Of a DNA stretch of 64,000 nucleotides, positions 45,253-57,776 are shown in pieces. The notes beneath the pieces are model-generated. The model did not search any database, had not been told where the DNA came from, and saw only the letters and a list, made by a program, of their open reading frames with translations. The stretch is from Isoetes taiwanensis (lineage: Eukaryota; Streptophyta; Lycopodiopsida; Isoetales; Isoetaceae): the NCBI GenBank assembly GCA_021234155.1, contig JAJEKV010000144.1, positions 1,302,001-1,366,000 of the forward strand. The letters run 5' to 3'. Position 1 is the stretch's first letter. Every line of letters begins with the position of its first letter. A program made the translations under genes and the position numbers.

Positions 45253-45710
45253 TGCTTGGTTAATGTTTGATAATGTTTGGAAACCTCTCTGAATTTTTGT
45301 TAAAAGATATATGATTGTATTTGCTTAATTATGGAGGCAAACTATCCAGTGCAGACCTGGATTTGATTGAATGGCTAGCAGAAAATGGAGGTTTTAGTGC
45401 TTTGGTAGATTATACCGAGACAATGGATGGGTGTTTGGACAGCTTAATTGGCACGGGTGATGCAAACCTATCTGGAATATAACTCTATATACTGTTTTGA
45501 GTTTATTCTTATGACTATCAAAATTATGTCTCTTTTGGCAAACGGCATTTAGTCGCAGGCTTGCAACCATTGAATGCCATTGTTAAAAGCCGACCAGTGA
45601 TATGCAATTAACTAAATAGGAGCTAGAGGAAACACAGGTTACTTTCATGCCATTAACATTGCCAAATTATTTAGAGGTTTAAAGTCACTGATAACTTGCT
45701 TGTATCTAGG
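45253..45710. other. CACTA sequence between Helitron H3 and the methyltransferase fragment
   Basis: An open stretch at about 45332-45480 (SSADLDLIEWLAENGGFSAL, then VDYTETMDGCLDSLIG) could be another captured exon. I do not recognise it. Confidence 0.35.
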
Positions 45711-47630
45711 TCCGCCACACTCGGAAATGTTGTCCACCTGGAGCTCATTTATCACACTGGATATCGCAATAAATGTGAGTTTTCTACTGGCTATGCCACA
45801 AGTGGTGAGCCTGTTGTGGGTTTTCAGCTGGGCATGTTCAGGTAACTATCCATCGTAAATTGTCACTTTCTAAGAATTTGATAACTTTGGATTTGATTTG
45901 TTCAACATGAAAAGGATAAGGTCATGCATAGAATATCTTGCACACATTCAAGATATCTCTTTATTGAATAATAGGTACAGAATATGCTTCAGAGAAATGA
46001 AGTGGTTTCTTTACTTATTTTAGGGAAGGAATAACTTGTGCGTGCAAAAACCTACCACTGCCGTAGCGTGTCACAGTTGCAAAGTTCTATGCCAAAACCT
46101 TTCGTGACCTTATTAAAAATCCGGGCATCCAAATTGGAACAAACGTAATAATAGTGGTTTTTGGCGTATGCTCACCGTAAAGTAAGCTTTTCTTTTTAAT
46201 ACTTTGCGATTGTTTACGTTTTTTGTTTGTAGTAGGTTTTTCTTTTGGTATTAGCTATTGTTTCATTTTCTAATGCCCCAGGTACGAGAACATCGTTGTT
46301 CTGGAAAATCATCCAATATTGGTGAAGTGATCTTTGCGCAGGTAAATTGTGATATATTCTTCATATATTAAATGTTTCTTCTTTGATTTTAATATAGTTT
46401 TCCACTTAGGTGTGCATAACGGCATCATAGACGAGGACAAAGACTTGGAATATAAAGGAATGAGAGATACTTTTGCACTTGCCGCCGCTTCAAAGATCCC
46501 TCCTATTATGTTAATCGCTCTTTTTGTGCGGGTCATTGACTTTTCCATTTTTATTCCAATTTTCTCGCCTAAATAGTAGGGCAAAAAATGCATATAAACT
46601 GGTTTAGATATCTGAAAGTTATAAGATCAAACACAAAAGGAAGTTCGTGCTATTTTAATTGTGGCGATTGACAGCAGGATTAGCGGCAAAACTATTTGTT
46701 GTTATTTTAATTCCACTTTGTGTCCTGAGGTCAGAAGATGCTTCACAAGAAGTAGCTGATGAGGATAGCCATCCAGTTGAATACATTCATGACTACATTA
46801 GTGACTTGAAGTTCCGTATTTCGCCTACTGCATTTTTTCAGGTGCCTTTGCATCCATGACGAACTTGTCTACCAAATTTCAAGCATTTCATTTACTTGAC
46901 AAAACACAGTTTGTTGGTCTGTCCTGTGTCTCCAGGTAAATACCCTTGCTGCTGAGAGGTTATACTCATTGGCAGGTGATTGGGCAGATCTCACTCCTGA
47001 GACACTGCTCTTTGATATTTGTTGTGGCACAGGGACAATTGGTCTTACTTTAACACGGCGTGTTGGGATGGTAAGGGCCATGCTTATAAATCTTATCTAA
47101 AGTTTGGTGTGAGGGCTTTTAGTATGTTTAGTACGCTGGTCTTGGCTTATTTAATATCTATTTGCATGCTGTCTTCAGGTGGTTGGCATAGAGATGAATT
47201 CCTCTGCAGCTTCTTGCCGGCGCACGGATCAATCTTTGAGATTAATCATATATCCAATTGTAGATTTGTTTGTGCTAAGGTGATTTCAGTGCTCATTCAT
47301 TTGCGATGATTTACTGATGACTATATTAATGATGAATACATGCGTAAGATGTGATAAGTAGTCTTCTAAACGAGTATGTTTTACCCATAAGGGACACTAC
47401 CGGAGGAATTCTAGTAACTTCAAAGGATGCCGATATATCCGATCCCGCCTCAAACACTTTTCAAATGTTGTTGTCATTGTGGAACCCCCAAGAAGTGGCT
47501 TACATCCAGTGGTGCACTTATAAAGTTTCTAAAATAACATTCTTTGAATATTATCTCTAATTTAATTTCATGGCAGGTAGTCAAAGCCCTCCGAATTCAC
47601 AAGGATCTGAAACGACTTGTGTAGTAAGTG
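45711..47630 (+). pseudogene. Captured fragment of a tRNA (uracil-5-)-methyltransferase gene (TRM2/TrmA family)
   Basis: The sequence preserves exon order and splice sites of a TrmA-type SAM-dependent RNA methyltransferase. YRNKCEFSTGY..PVVGFQLGMFR precedes a donor GTAACT (45.84 kb). EGITC and, in another frame, NNSGFWRMLTVR follow (46.0-46.18 kb). Next are LEYKGMRDTFALAAASKIPP (46.45-46.50 kb), then IHDYISDLKFRISPTAFFQ with a donor (46.84 kb). VNTLAAERLYSLAGDWADL, then LFDICCGTGTIGLTL (46.94-47.07 kb), is the SAM-binding motif. VVGIEMNSSAA (47.18 kb), VVIVEPPRSGLHP (47.47-47.52 kb) and KALRIHKDLKRLV (47.58-47.63 kb) end it. The C-terminal exon with the ..SCNP motif and the N-terminus are missing, and there are internal stops. 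Such enzymes make 5-methyluridine in tRNA. Lying between CACTA coding genes and the CACTA right end, it is best explained as transduplication. Confidence 0.8.
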
Positions 47631-48228
47631 TGCCTCTGTTTTATATATATACCACAAACTAGACTGTCTGCGACACATGATAAACTGACCAAATATTTCT
47701 ACAATATATATCCCGCAACCCGGAACTTTGATGTTAGAACTTTGTGCACCTTCAAACACCACGTAAGCCCGAGAAAGTACACGGCATAACAAGGGATGAC
47801 AAATTTTGCTTATTCAAGGCCGTCCGTGCATAAAAAGCTTCCTCTTTGCTCTCAGGTTCTTAGTTCACAAGATTTGCAATCTGCAGCTAAACCTTAAACG
47901 AGCAAAGACTGCTAATATTGTATTTGTTAATATTGTATATTTGATGATTGAAATTTTGTATGCGAGGACTTGGATCTTAAAACTTGCAGATTTATTAGCA
48001 ATGATGATATGAACTCCTTGTGCATTAATAATGAAAGATATTTTATCTCATTTTTCTTCCTCGTCTTATTTTCTTTTGTTCTGTTTGTTGCCTTCATAGT
48101 TTGCATAGTCCTGTGCTAAAAGTAAACATGGATCATTTGTTCTCTAATAGTCCTCCTCCCAAGTTTCTTATCACCTTCAATTGATTGGATTATAGGCACA
48201 ATTTTTTTCACTAGCAATACAAAAAGCA
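47631..48228. other. Sequence between methyltransferase fragment and CACTA right terminus
   Basis: No gene is recognised. It may contain intron or 3' sequence carried with the captured gene. Confidence 0.35.
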
Positions 48229-48674
48229 ATGACGAACTTATTGACGAAATTGCTGACGCATACGATGACGATTGTGCTGACAAAAAGTGTGACGAAAAGT
48301 GTGACGTTTATTGTGACGAATTTTGTGACGTTTATTGTGACATTAATTGTGACGTGTTTTGTGACGTTTATATTGACGAAATAGTTGACGAAAAAAGAGA
48401 CGGTTTTCCTGACGTTTTTGGTGACGCAAAATCGTCAGAAACCTGACGAGTGGCTTGACGATTATAATGACGGTTTATTTGACGTTTTTAGTGACGTTTG
48501 TTTTGACGCAAAATCGTCAGGAACCTGACGATAGTTCTGACGACAATTCTGACGTTTTATCGTCAGATAATAGTCGTCAGGCAAATCGTCAGCCACTAGG
48601 GTCCGGGCACTTGCCTGTTTTGTGAAGACTATCTGACAATTTTCCTGACGCAGAACCCTTATCCTCTTGTAGTG
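48229..48674. repeat. CACTA right terminus: TGACG subterminal array and TIR
   Basis: From 48229, TGACG recurs every 11-13 bp (TGTGACGTTTAT-type units) for about 200 bp. It then recurs in both orientations (TGACG and CGTCA) to about 48600, followed by a spacer and the terminal inverted repeat ending ATCCTCTTGTAGTG at 48674. Dense short subterminal repeats are the transposase-binding sites of En/Spm elements. Confidence 0.9.
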
Positions 48675-48771
48675 AAACAATGTCTGCATTGTATTGTCTG
48701 ATTTGAGAGATGGCTCTCCTTCTTTTGAGAGGACCCTTAATTCCTCTCAAATTCCAACTGATTATCTTCAT
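48675..48771 (-). pseudogene. LINE ORF2 start, endonuclease N-terminus
   Basis: The minus-strand ATG at 48771 opens MKIISWNLRGIKGPLKRRR then AISQIRQYNADIV. This is the standard N-terminus of plant L1 ORF2 (mkiisWNvRGl....k...i......DIvcLQE). The frame then runs into the CACTA end. The true continuation is at 12775 leftwards. ORF2 starts 48 nt after the ORF1 stop (48820), a normal L1 spacing. Confidence 0.85.
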
Positions 48772-48819
48772 TATAAAAATGAGAGATGATCAGATAGAAG
48801 AATGAGAAATAGATAACTC

Positions 48820-51407
48820 TCACTGCTTTTTTTTAGCCCTCTTAGAAGCTTGTTTAAATTTTTTACTTCTTGTATTATTTGCAGGAGTGTTAGAATCCCT
48901 CAAGACTGGCAAAGCTTTAGATGGAGGTTTAGCTATAAGCCCTGGGATTCAACTTTGATCAACGCATAAACCCATGAGAGTTCAACGGAGGGGTGTTTTT
49001 GGACCATTTATGTTACATATACTTAGAGGTTAGGGGTGTTTTTAGGCACTGACTTGGAGCAATATCTATACACAGAGGGGTCAAATTGCCTTTTGAAATT
49101 GCCTATACAAGGGGGGTTTTTTGCTACCCTCCGAACGCAGATGCCATACCCCCCTTATGTATAAGTGCATCCCCCCGGGGCTATAAGAAAGGTATCCCTT
49201 AACAGCTCATCATCTCCCCATCTATTTTTTCCCAAGTTTTCTTTATTATTATCAATATTATTGTCAATCTCATCCTCACTATCAGAAATACCCCCTGGGA
49301 TGAACTCAAACATTTTGTTTATGGAGTTATCAAACAAGCATTTTTTAGAACTATTAAAAGGTACTTGCCCGGAATGTTGAGCATCTTCCTCTATAACTTG
49401 AGAATTGGTGATGATCTCAGGGCTGAGACTTTGTGGAGTTTCCTTGTTGATATGAGAAGCCCTGTCGATCGTGTGTGTCGAAACAATGTCCTTCTCTACG
49501 TCATACTATCCATACTTTCTCAGTAGCTTGATCTTGAGCAGCCTGAAAGCTTTGACTTGAGTTCATGCACAATATACCTTCTTGTAATATAGCCATTTGC
49601 TTCTCAATATCGTAAGAAATGGATTGGCGATACATAATTATCGAAGATAGGTTTTTTTCCAGATCAATGAGGGGTTCAAGCTGGACTAAAGTGTTTGAGA
49701 GAGAAGGTTGAGACAATAGGTCAGCATGTGTATTGGATGAGGGATAAGCAGAAAGTTCAATCAACTTCTCATGATTTTCAGAATTCAACGATTTATTAGA
49801 ATCATGGTTAGTATTCAGATTTGCAAGTACCTGGAATTGGTTGTAGCAGAGGACCTTATTTACCATGTCAGATTGATTTGGTTTAGCAATCTCCAATACA
49901 TCCTGGTTATTGTTTGTGTCCTTGTCTTGATCTGTGGTATTGAGTTCTCTGTCTTTGATGCAGAATTCTCAATCAGAGAGATTGAGTTCTTATTTTCTTT
50001 TATACCCATAGTGGTCATAGGCGGTATGGCTTTATCTAATTAATGAATCTCCCTTACTGCCTTGTTTGAGATTCAGTGAGTTAGACAATCTAGAATTATT
50101 CAGGTTTTTAGCATCCTGAATAATTCTGTCTAGAGTGGAATGTAGATTCTCAGTTGATCTTGCAGCTTGATCCATAGGAGCTTTGCCTTTATGGCTGAAT
50201 CCTCCATATTTCTGTATGACTTTTATACCAGAAGCATTTTTATTTGCTCCTATTAAAGTGCTTCTACTTGATATCGAGTCAGAAATAACAATGCCCTGAA
50301 TATTCTTTTGCTTTTCCTTTTCCTTTTCCATTATGTTCTTTTGGATTCTCCTTTGAGAACCATTCACTTTTTGCCAAGCAAAAGCATGGTTATTGATTGG
50401 AACTTCAAACCTAGTTGGCCCTTGAAAATCTTGTGAATTGATATTTTTATGTGCCATAGTTTCTGCTGAAGTTTCTGCTGTAGTCTTGAACATATCTGCC
50501 TCATTTGATTCCTTTGAGGGAATTGTATTTACTGTGACATCTGCTTGCTTAATGGAGGTTGTCTTACAATTTTCATACCAAAAGTGCCTATAATCACATA
50601 TTTGGCAATGAGGAGGCAAACCTGACCATCTTAGTGATAGGACTGATTTTTGTCCAAAAGCATCAAAAAAGGGAATAGTAGTAGGGACTGGTTTGGATAG
50701 ATCAATTTGAATGAAGGCACGGGAAGGTCTCTTAGAGGAATAGTCTGTTGAAATATATGTGCCAATGGAGTTGAATAAATCCTGAAACAGTCTTCATTCC
50801 AATAAATTGGATTAAGCCCATGTAGAGTAGTTGAGGCAATGCACAAGGACTCAAAAGAGGTTGTATCTAGCATGGGGTGCCATTTGAGAAAGCATATTTG
50901 AAAACTCTCAAAAGCCAGATGACCACGGTTTAGCAAGAAGTTTGCTGTTCTAGAGTTATCACATTCAATCATAATAAATGGATAGTTTAGCCAGTACATG
51001 GCTTTGATGAGAATGCCTTTCTGTAAGTTTTGGCAGAAGGTCCACAGTTTCCCAAGATTAATTCCACATTTGTTAACTTTGACTAGAACAGCTGTGTCTT
51101 TTAGAGTTGACATTTTAGCATGAACAAAAGGGAGATTTAAAGAAATACCATGGTACAGAGCTTGTTTGTTCCCTTCAGCAGTTCGAGCCTCCAATAAAGC
51201 ATCATCCAAGGCTTTGTCACTGAAGACATCTCTCACAGATTTCGGAACTCCATATGGCAAGGGAAGATGCAGAAATGGCAGTCGACCATATAGATCAGGA
51301 TCCTTGGACAGATTATCCCAGACTGGAACCTTGTGAGTTCTAGGATGCATGATCTGATCATCAGAGAGAAGGTTAGAGAAATCTCCAAAAATCAGACAAT
51401 TTTTCAA
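48820..51407 (-). pseudogene. LINE ORF1 (DUF4283-like and zinc-knuckle protein), interrupted by a MITE
   Basis: The minus-strand frame 51407-50631 holds a DUF4283-like region: LVKVNKCGINLGKLWTFCQN, NSRTANFLLNRGHLAFESFQ, LNPIYWNEDCFRIYSTPLAH. A frame slip at a T run leads to GLPPHCQICDYRHFWYENC, a CCHC-knuckle-like motif with altered spacing, then a long polar region (50.6-49.2 kb). A 240-bp MITE interrupts the C-terminus. The last residues (RSKKFKQASKRAKKKQ) are basic and end at the stop at 48820. ORF1 proteins of plant L1 elements bind the element RNA. Two or three slips or stops break it as read. The start may lie further upstream, beyond the retroposon at 51.54 kb. Confidence 0.75.
48940..49179 (-). 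mobile_element. hAT-like MITE, copy 2
   Basis: This 240-bp element is flanked by the 8-bp repeat GCTATAAG (48932-48939 and 49180-49187) and is inverted relative to the copy at 32161-32399. It interrupts the 3' part of LINE ORF1. Removing it with one repeat joins ..DTFLIA to KPPSKALPV in frame. Confidence 0.9.
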
Positions 51408-52103
51408 AAAGTCTTAACTGATGAAGCAAAATCGGTCGCTCAGAGTTTTTTAGTTGAGCAAAACCGTGAAGAAAGGCAAGGAATTTAGGGCTAAAATTGG
51501 CTTTAATTTCCATGGAAAAGGTTCAGGAGTTTTGAACAGTGAAGGCCACGTCTGTTGTGGTTCTGACTGCACTCACTGCAGTCTTGGGGTTGGATGCAGC
51601 TGGTATGTTGCAAGTCTTTGTTATGGTTTTGAGTCAGAAAAAGACATTGACAAACTTGGACTATGTTCATCTTGGTTATGGTTCATGATAAGGCAGCACT
51701 ATAGGTTATGATGCAACTATTGTTTGCAGGAAATGGGCTTTCCTTCCCTTCAGGAGCTGCAGATCTTGTGGGTGTGGGAGCAAGTCTATGGAATGCAAAT
51801 GTTGGATGCATCTTTGATCATTTTGTAGTGGCTTTTCTGTTGTGACTTCCTGAGATGTATCTTTAGTCTTGGCTACTTCAATGTCATCCTCCCCCTTTCC
51901 CAGCAAGGGGAAATCAGATTCTATGGACGGGTATGGTACTGAACTTTCCTTGGATAATGAAAGGGGTCTGATTAAGGAGCCTTGGGCGGGAGACCAAGTA
52001 TTCTTTACTGCTACTAACTTATTGAGCTGTGATACAAGTGTCCAAGGGGAGCTTAATCCTGGATCAATGAGGAAGTTGAGCATTTTTCAGTTGTGGCCTA
52101 TGC

Positions 52104-54548
52104 TGTGACGAGCCTGCCGAGTTGACCCTCTAGGCAACTCGGGATCTTGTCAATACTACGCTAATTCTAGGTTGGTAAGACAAACAATTGAATATGGTGA
52201 AGAATTGAATCTTCCTCTTGCACAGCTAAATTGCACACTCAAAACTCAATGAGCAAATACTTGATATCTCAATATAATCAGATAACATTAACATCCAAAG
52301 AATCCATATTCTCAATGGTTACAAAGATCCATGTTAGCAACTCAATCCTAGAAGCTTCTATCCATGAGCCACAACAAATACCGGTGCCATCGCCTTGCTC
52401 TTTCACTTTGCACATGCACTCACCGGGGTTAGTCCTCGTGACTAAGTGGGGATCCCCGGCTGCCTCTGCATGCATGGAAATACTCCGAATCTTGATAGCA
52501 AACATAACAATTCAAAGACATAAGAACCTATGGTGCAACGCTAGACTATGACAATAAAGAAAACATCATGAACATCAAGAGCAAAGAACATAACCAGAGT
52601 ACCAAACCATCATAAACAAACTCCGGGACAATGGGTAGCTCAGCCAGCCTACATACAGGCCCCGTTAGCAGCATGTTGCCCAGCCAGCTTACATTCCAAG
52701 CCCCGAAAGGTGGTGGGGGGTGAACCTCATATCGCATACCCTCTCCACGTCGCCCCGCAATCGAGGACCTCTTACCATGGAGTCACAAGAGTTGACGTAG
52801 CCTCCCCGATCGTGGAAACTACGCCCGGTGTCATAGAGCACAAGAACCACGAGAGAATCACGATGAACATGAGCATGCCAGAGCAACCTAGGCCACCTAA
52901 CCTAGAAGTCCGACCCGGAGGTTCCAATAGACATAATCAAATACCGAGACAACAAATAGAGAGCAATGCAAAGACCATGACATGTGAGGTTCATTACAAT
53001 ATTTATTAAACATGTGCCTAGATCATACTCTTAGCCCTTGTCGAGGTTGCCCATACAACCTCACCATGCCGAAGTAGCTAACTCATTGGTGAAGATCATG
53101 ATCACAATACAAACATGTGGAGGAAGTTACGAGCCTGACTGTCATTGATGTAGCTTCAATACCTATATACGTTACTGATCAAGGAAAGATACTAACATCT
53201 TCTATAATGCAAAACTTACCTCGAAACCATCTTCCCATGAGGAATACAACGTTCCATAACGTTTATACTTTGAATCCATTAGCTATGATGCTCTTGATAA
53301 AATACAATGCAACAACTTGAAAACTTACAGTTACGCACTCAGACTAGATGTACTTCATGCTATAGTCACATTCAGAAACCCCCAAGCTTCACATGGCTCT
53401 CCTTGTACCAATGTGGACCCGTCTCAATCTCAATAATCCTTGATGTCAGATGACCGCTTATTCCTATTTCAAGATCCACATGCGAACTTGATGCTGAAAT
53501 CCTTGATGCCGAGGGGTCGTTGACGCTCTACATCTGTGCTAGACTACTTTTCAGCATTAGCCCCATCTCCATGAGCTAAGAAAGATACTTTATCCCAAAC
53601 CTTAGAATTTTACCATAGTTAGACAATTATCAAACAATGCATATTCTTACTATTATGATTATTCTCGCTTTCGACTCTTCATGCTCCGATCTCCTCTCGG
53701 CAAGAAGCTCGAATGCAGCCCAATTCCATCTATGAGGACTTAGCTTCATACTAGGACATGCAAATAAATTGAGAAAGGCAGCAAATACAAGACCAACAAA
53801 ATAAAGCACAAAACCAAAATGACAAAAACATAACATGAACACAAAATGGCGTTGGAGAGCTCGGTGCCGACCAGATCCAATCTAATTCTGCCTTTTTTTA
53901 AAGTTTCCATGTTGAATCGGTGCTCTTCATGTAATATTCAGCCATTCTTGACTTAAAATCAGCCTTACAGGGATGTTTCCAATCATTGATTTTCTTCTCT
54001 AGCCTTATGAGTCTCCAACAAATTCATAATCTATCATATTTGCATGCAAAAATCATGTGCAGACTAATCATGGCAGCTCATAGCACACCTCAATTGATCA
54101 AAAGCAAAACCCCACCTGATAATTTCTTTCCACATAGACCTCTGGACCCCTTGTAATTGATTGCGCCTCAAAGATCGCGTCTTCTAGCTCCAAGAAGCAA
54201 ACCTGCAGAAGAATAGGCATAGTGCAGTCAATTCTGACTCAGCATCACTATTTCTGTCATAACTTTTGCATACGGATGAGTTTTGGCTTGATCAGACCAT
54301 TCCGAAAGCTTACTTAAAGACCTTTCCAACAAAAAAGAAAAATCACCTGAAAAGGATCTCGGGTTGCCGAGATATGATGCTTCAAACTTCGGCTCCAAAA
54401 CTGCCCGAATTGCTCCCTACCTTCATGCTCGCAACAATCCTTTCTCCAAAGAGACAAAACCCTAATCTCATGCTGCATATATGCCATGAATATGTATATA
54501 CATACATAAATAGGTATATTGACCCATTAGGTGGCCAGGACCGTTACA
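52104..54548 (-). repeat. LTR 1 of the non-autonomous element
   Basis: 2445 bp, plus-strand TGTGACGAGCC to CCGTTACA. It contains several open stretches of 60-110 codons, repeated in the other two LTRs with broken frames. They match no family I know. Confidence 0.9.
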
Positions 54549-54938
54549 GTCTCCCCTTCTAAAAATTAACCCATGTCCTCATGGGTCGTGATAGTTTTAC
54601 TGAAGAATTTCTTGATTCAAATCTCAGATCAAGCATAGCTCAACTCAACTCAAAACTTCAGCTCGTGTAGCAACTTACTCTACCACAATCATATTCCAAT
54701 CTTACCAGCACCATCTTACAATTGCTATCATCTTACTGAACATGCCACAAGAAAGACCTTACCTTCAACATCGTCAAAATTTGCTTGCCTTGGCATCTTC
54801 ATGCTAACCACCCCTAGATATTGCTTATCCCTCTGAGGATACCATCTCTTGATGTCTCTGAAAGAAAGATCATTAGCATCACAATGCCACAACCAAACAA
54901 GCCAACTCCCAAAGATCCAACATTGCTCTGATACCAAC
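54549..54938 (-). other. Internal region 1 (390 bp) with primer site and polypurine tract
   Basis: On the minus strand the primer-binding site is at 54938-54925 (GTTGGTATCAGAGC) and the polypurine tract at about 54562-54549. In between, a roughly 69-codon minus-strand stretch is open but unrecognised. Confidence 0.85.
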
Positions 54939-57386
54939 TGTGACGAGCCTGCCGAGTTGACCCTCTAGGCAACTCGGGATCTTGTCAATACTACGCTAAT
55001 TCTAGGTTGGTAAGACAAACAATTGAATATGGTGAAGAATTGAATCTTCCTCTTGCACAGCTAAATTGCACACTCAAAACTCAATGAGCAAATACTTGAT
55101 ATCTCAATATAATCAGATAACATTAACATCCAAAGAATCCATATTCTCAATGGTTACAGCATCCATGTTAGCAACTCAATCCTAGAAGCTTCTCGCCCAT
55201 CCATGAGCCTGTTTACCGGGTGCCATCGCCTTGCTCTTTCACCGCACATGCACTCACCGGGTTAGTCCTCGTGACTAAGTGGGGATCCCCGCTGCCTCTG
55301 CATGCATGGAAATACTCTGGAATCTTGGATAGCAAACATAACAATTCAAAGACATAAGAACCTATGGTGCAACGCTAGACTATGACAATAAAGAAAACAT
55401 CATGAACATCAAGAGCAAAGAACATAACCAGAGTACCAAACCATCATAAACAAACTCCGGGACAATGGGTAGCTCAGCCAGCCTACATACAGGCCCCGTT
55501 AGCGAAAGATGTTGCCCAGCCACCTTACATTCCAAGCCCTCAGAAAGCGGTGGTGGGGTGAACCTCATATCGCGCATACCCTCTCAAAATTTCCACGCCC
55601 CGGCAATCGGAGGACCTCTTACCATGGAGTCACAAAGAGTTGACGTAGCCTCCTGATCAGGGAAACTACGCCCGGTGTCATAGAGCACAAGAACCACAGA
55701 GAATCACAGATGAACATGAGCATGCCAGAGCAACCTAGGCCACCGAACCTAGAAGTCCGACCCCGGAGGTTCCAATAGACATAATCAAATACCGAGACAA
55801 CAGCAGAGCAATGCAAAGACCATGACATGTGAGGTTCATTACAATATTTATTAAACATGTGCCTAGATCATACTCTTAGCCCTTTGTCGAGGTTGCCCAT
55901 ACAACCTCACCATGCCGTAGCTAACTCATTGGTGAAGATCATGATCACAATACAAACATGTGGAGGAAGTTACGAGCCCCGACCGTCATTGATGTAGCTT
56001 CAATACCTATATACGCATCGATCAAGGAAAGATACTAACATCTTCTATAATGCAAAACTTACCTCGAAACCATCTTCCCATGAGGAATACAACGTTCCAT
56101 AACGCTTATACTTTGAATCCATTAGCTATGATGCTCTTGATAAAATACAATGCAACAACTTGAAAACTTACGATTCACGCTTTTCGGACTAGATGTACTT
56201 CATGCTATAGTCACATTCGAAACCCCCCAAGCTTCACATGGCTCTCCTTGTACCAATGTGGACCCGTCTCAATCTCAATAATCCTTGATGTCGATGACCG
56301 CTTATTCCTATTTCAAGATCCACATGCGAACTTGATGTTTGAAATCCTTGATGCCGAGGGGTCGTTGACGCTCTACATCCGTGCTAGACTACTTTTCAGC
56401 ATTAGCCCCATCTCCATGAGCTAAGAAAGATACTTTATCCCAAACCTTAGAATTTTACCATAGTTAGACAATTATCAAACAATGCATATTCTTACTATTA
56501 TGATTATTACGCTTTCGGCTCTTCATGCTCCATCTCCTCTGCTAAGCTCGAATGCAGCCCAATTCCATCTATGAGGACTTAGCTTCATACTAGGACATGC
56601 AAATAAATTGAGAAAGGCAAAGAAATACAAGACCAACAAAATAAAGCACAAAACCAAAATGACAAAAACATAACATGAACACAAAATGGCGTTGGAGAGC
56701 TCTGCGGTGCCCGCATCCAATCTAATTACGCCTTTTTTAAAGTTTCCATGTTGAATCGGTGCTCTTCATGTAATATTCAGCCATTCTTGACTTAAAATCA
56801 GCCTTACACAGGGATGTTTCCAATCATTGATTTTCTTCTCTAGCCTTATGAGTCTCCAACAAATTCATAATCTATCATATTTGCATGCAAAAATCATGTG
56901 CGACTAATCATGGCAGCTCATAGCACACCTCAATTGATCAAAAGCAAAACCCCACCTGATAATTTCTTTCCACATAGACCTCTGGACCCCTTGTAATTGA
57001 TTGCCTCCAAAGATCGTCTTCTAGCTCCAAGAAGCAAACCTGCGAATAATAGGCATAGTGCAGTCAATTCTGACTCAGCATCACTATTTCTGTCATAACT
57101 TTTGCATACGGATGAGTTTTGGCTTGATCAGACCATTCCGGAAAGCTTACTTAAAGACCTTTCCAACAAAAGAAAAATCACCTGAAAAGGATCTCGGGTT
57201 GCCGAGATATGATGCTTCAAACTTCGGGCTCCAAAACTGCCCGAATGCTCCCCTACCTTCATGCTCGCAAACAATCCTTTCTCCAAAGAGACAAAACCCT
57301 AATCTCATGCTGCATATATGCCATGAATATGTATATACATACATAAATAGGTATATTGACCCATTAGGTGGCCAGGACCGCTCTGA
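54939..57386 (-). repeat. LTR 2 of the non-autonomous element
   Basis: 2448 bp. The right border reads CCGCTCTGA where LTRs 1 and 3 have CCGTTACA, probably a local consensus error. Confidence 0.85.
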
Positions 57387-57776
57387 TCTCCCCTTCTAAA
57401 AATTAACCCATGTCCTCATGGGTCGTGGATAGTTTTTCATCAAGAATTTCTTGATTCAAATCTCGGATCAAGCATAGCTCAACTCAACTCAAAACTTCAG
57501 CTCGTGTAGCAACTTACTCTACCACAATCATATTCCAATCTTACCAGCACCATCTTACAATTGCTATCATCTTACTGAACATGCCACAAGAAAGACCTTA
57601 CCTTCAACATCGTCAAAATTTGCTTGCCTTGGCATCTTCATGCTAACCACCCCTAGATATTGCTTATCCCTCTGAGGATACCATCTCTTGATGTCTCGAA
57701 AGAAAGATCATTAGCATCACAATGCCACAACCAAACAAGCCAACTCCCAAAGATCCAACATTGCTCTGATACCAAC
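57387..57776 (-). other. Internal region 2 (390 bp) with primer site and polypurine tract
   Basis: It has the same length and layout as internal region 1, with the primer-binding site at 57776-57763 on the minus strand. Confidence 0.85.

Larger units (their letters stand above)
12776..48674 (-). mobile_element. CACTA (En/Spm) DNA transposon with nested insertions
   Basis: The left end reads CACTACAAGAGGATGAGGG and the right end, on the complementary strand, CACTACAAGAGGATAAGGG. Both are flanked by AAA (12773-12775 and 48675-48677), the 3-bp target duplication typical of CACTA elements. Inside are a minus-strand TNP2-type transposase, a divergent plus-strand TnpA-like gene, subterminal TGACG-rich repeats and a captured host gene fragment. 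The element interrupts the endonuclease of an L1-like LINE. About 18 kb of its 35.9 kb are later insertions (copia array with Helitron pair, and a single Helitron). Strand is given for the TNP2 gene. Confidence 0.9.
9550..51540 (-). mobile_element. L1-like LINE (non-LTR retrotransposon), split by later insertions
   Basis: Reading the minus strand: ORF1 (51407-48820) has a DUF4283-like region and a zinc-knuckle-like motif. ORF2 starts 48 bases later with an endonuclease (48771-48675), continues across a CACTA insertion with the rest of the endonuclease and the linker (12775-11.9 kb), and then has reverse transcriptase (11.3-10.2 kb) and the C-terminal region (10.05-9.6 kb). This order is that of plant L1 elements. 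Continuity is shown by the short AAA duplication on both sides of the CACTA and by the endonuclease reading resuming after it. The 5' end may extend to about 61.38 kb beyond the retroposon inserted near 51.5 kb. The 3' end is undefined. Confidence 0.75.

Noticed and set aside
48229-48600. Short regularly spaced repeats as a possible CRISPR or satellite array
   Set aside because: The unit is a roughly 12-bp TGACG motif in both orientations, ending in a CACTA terminal inverted repeat, so it is the subterminal region of that transposon.
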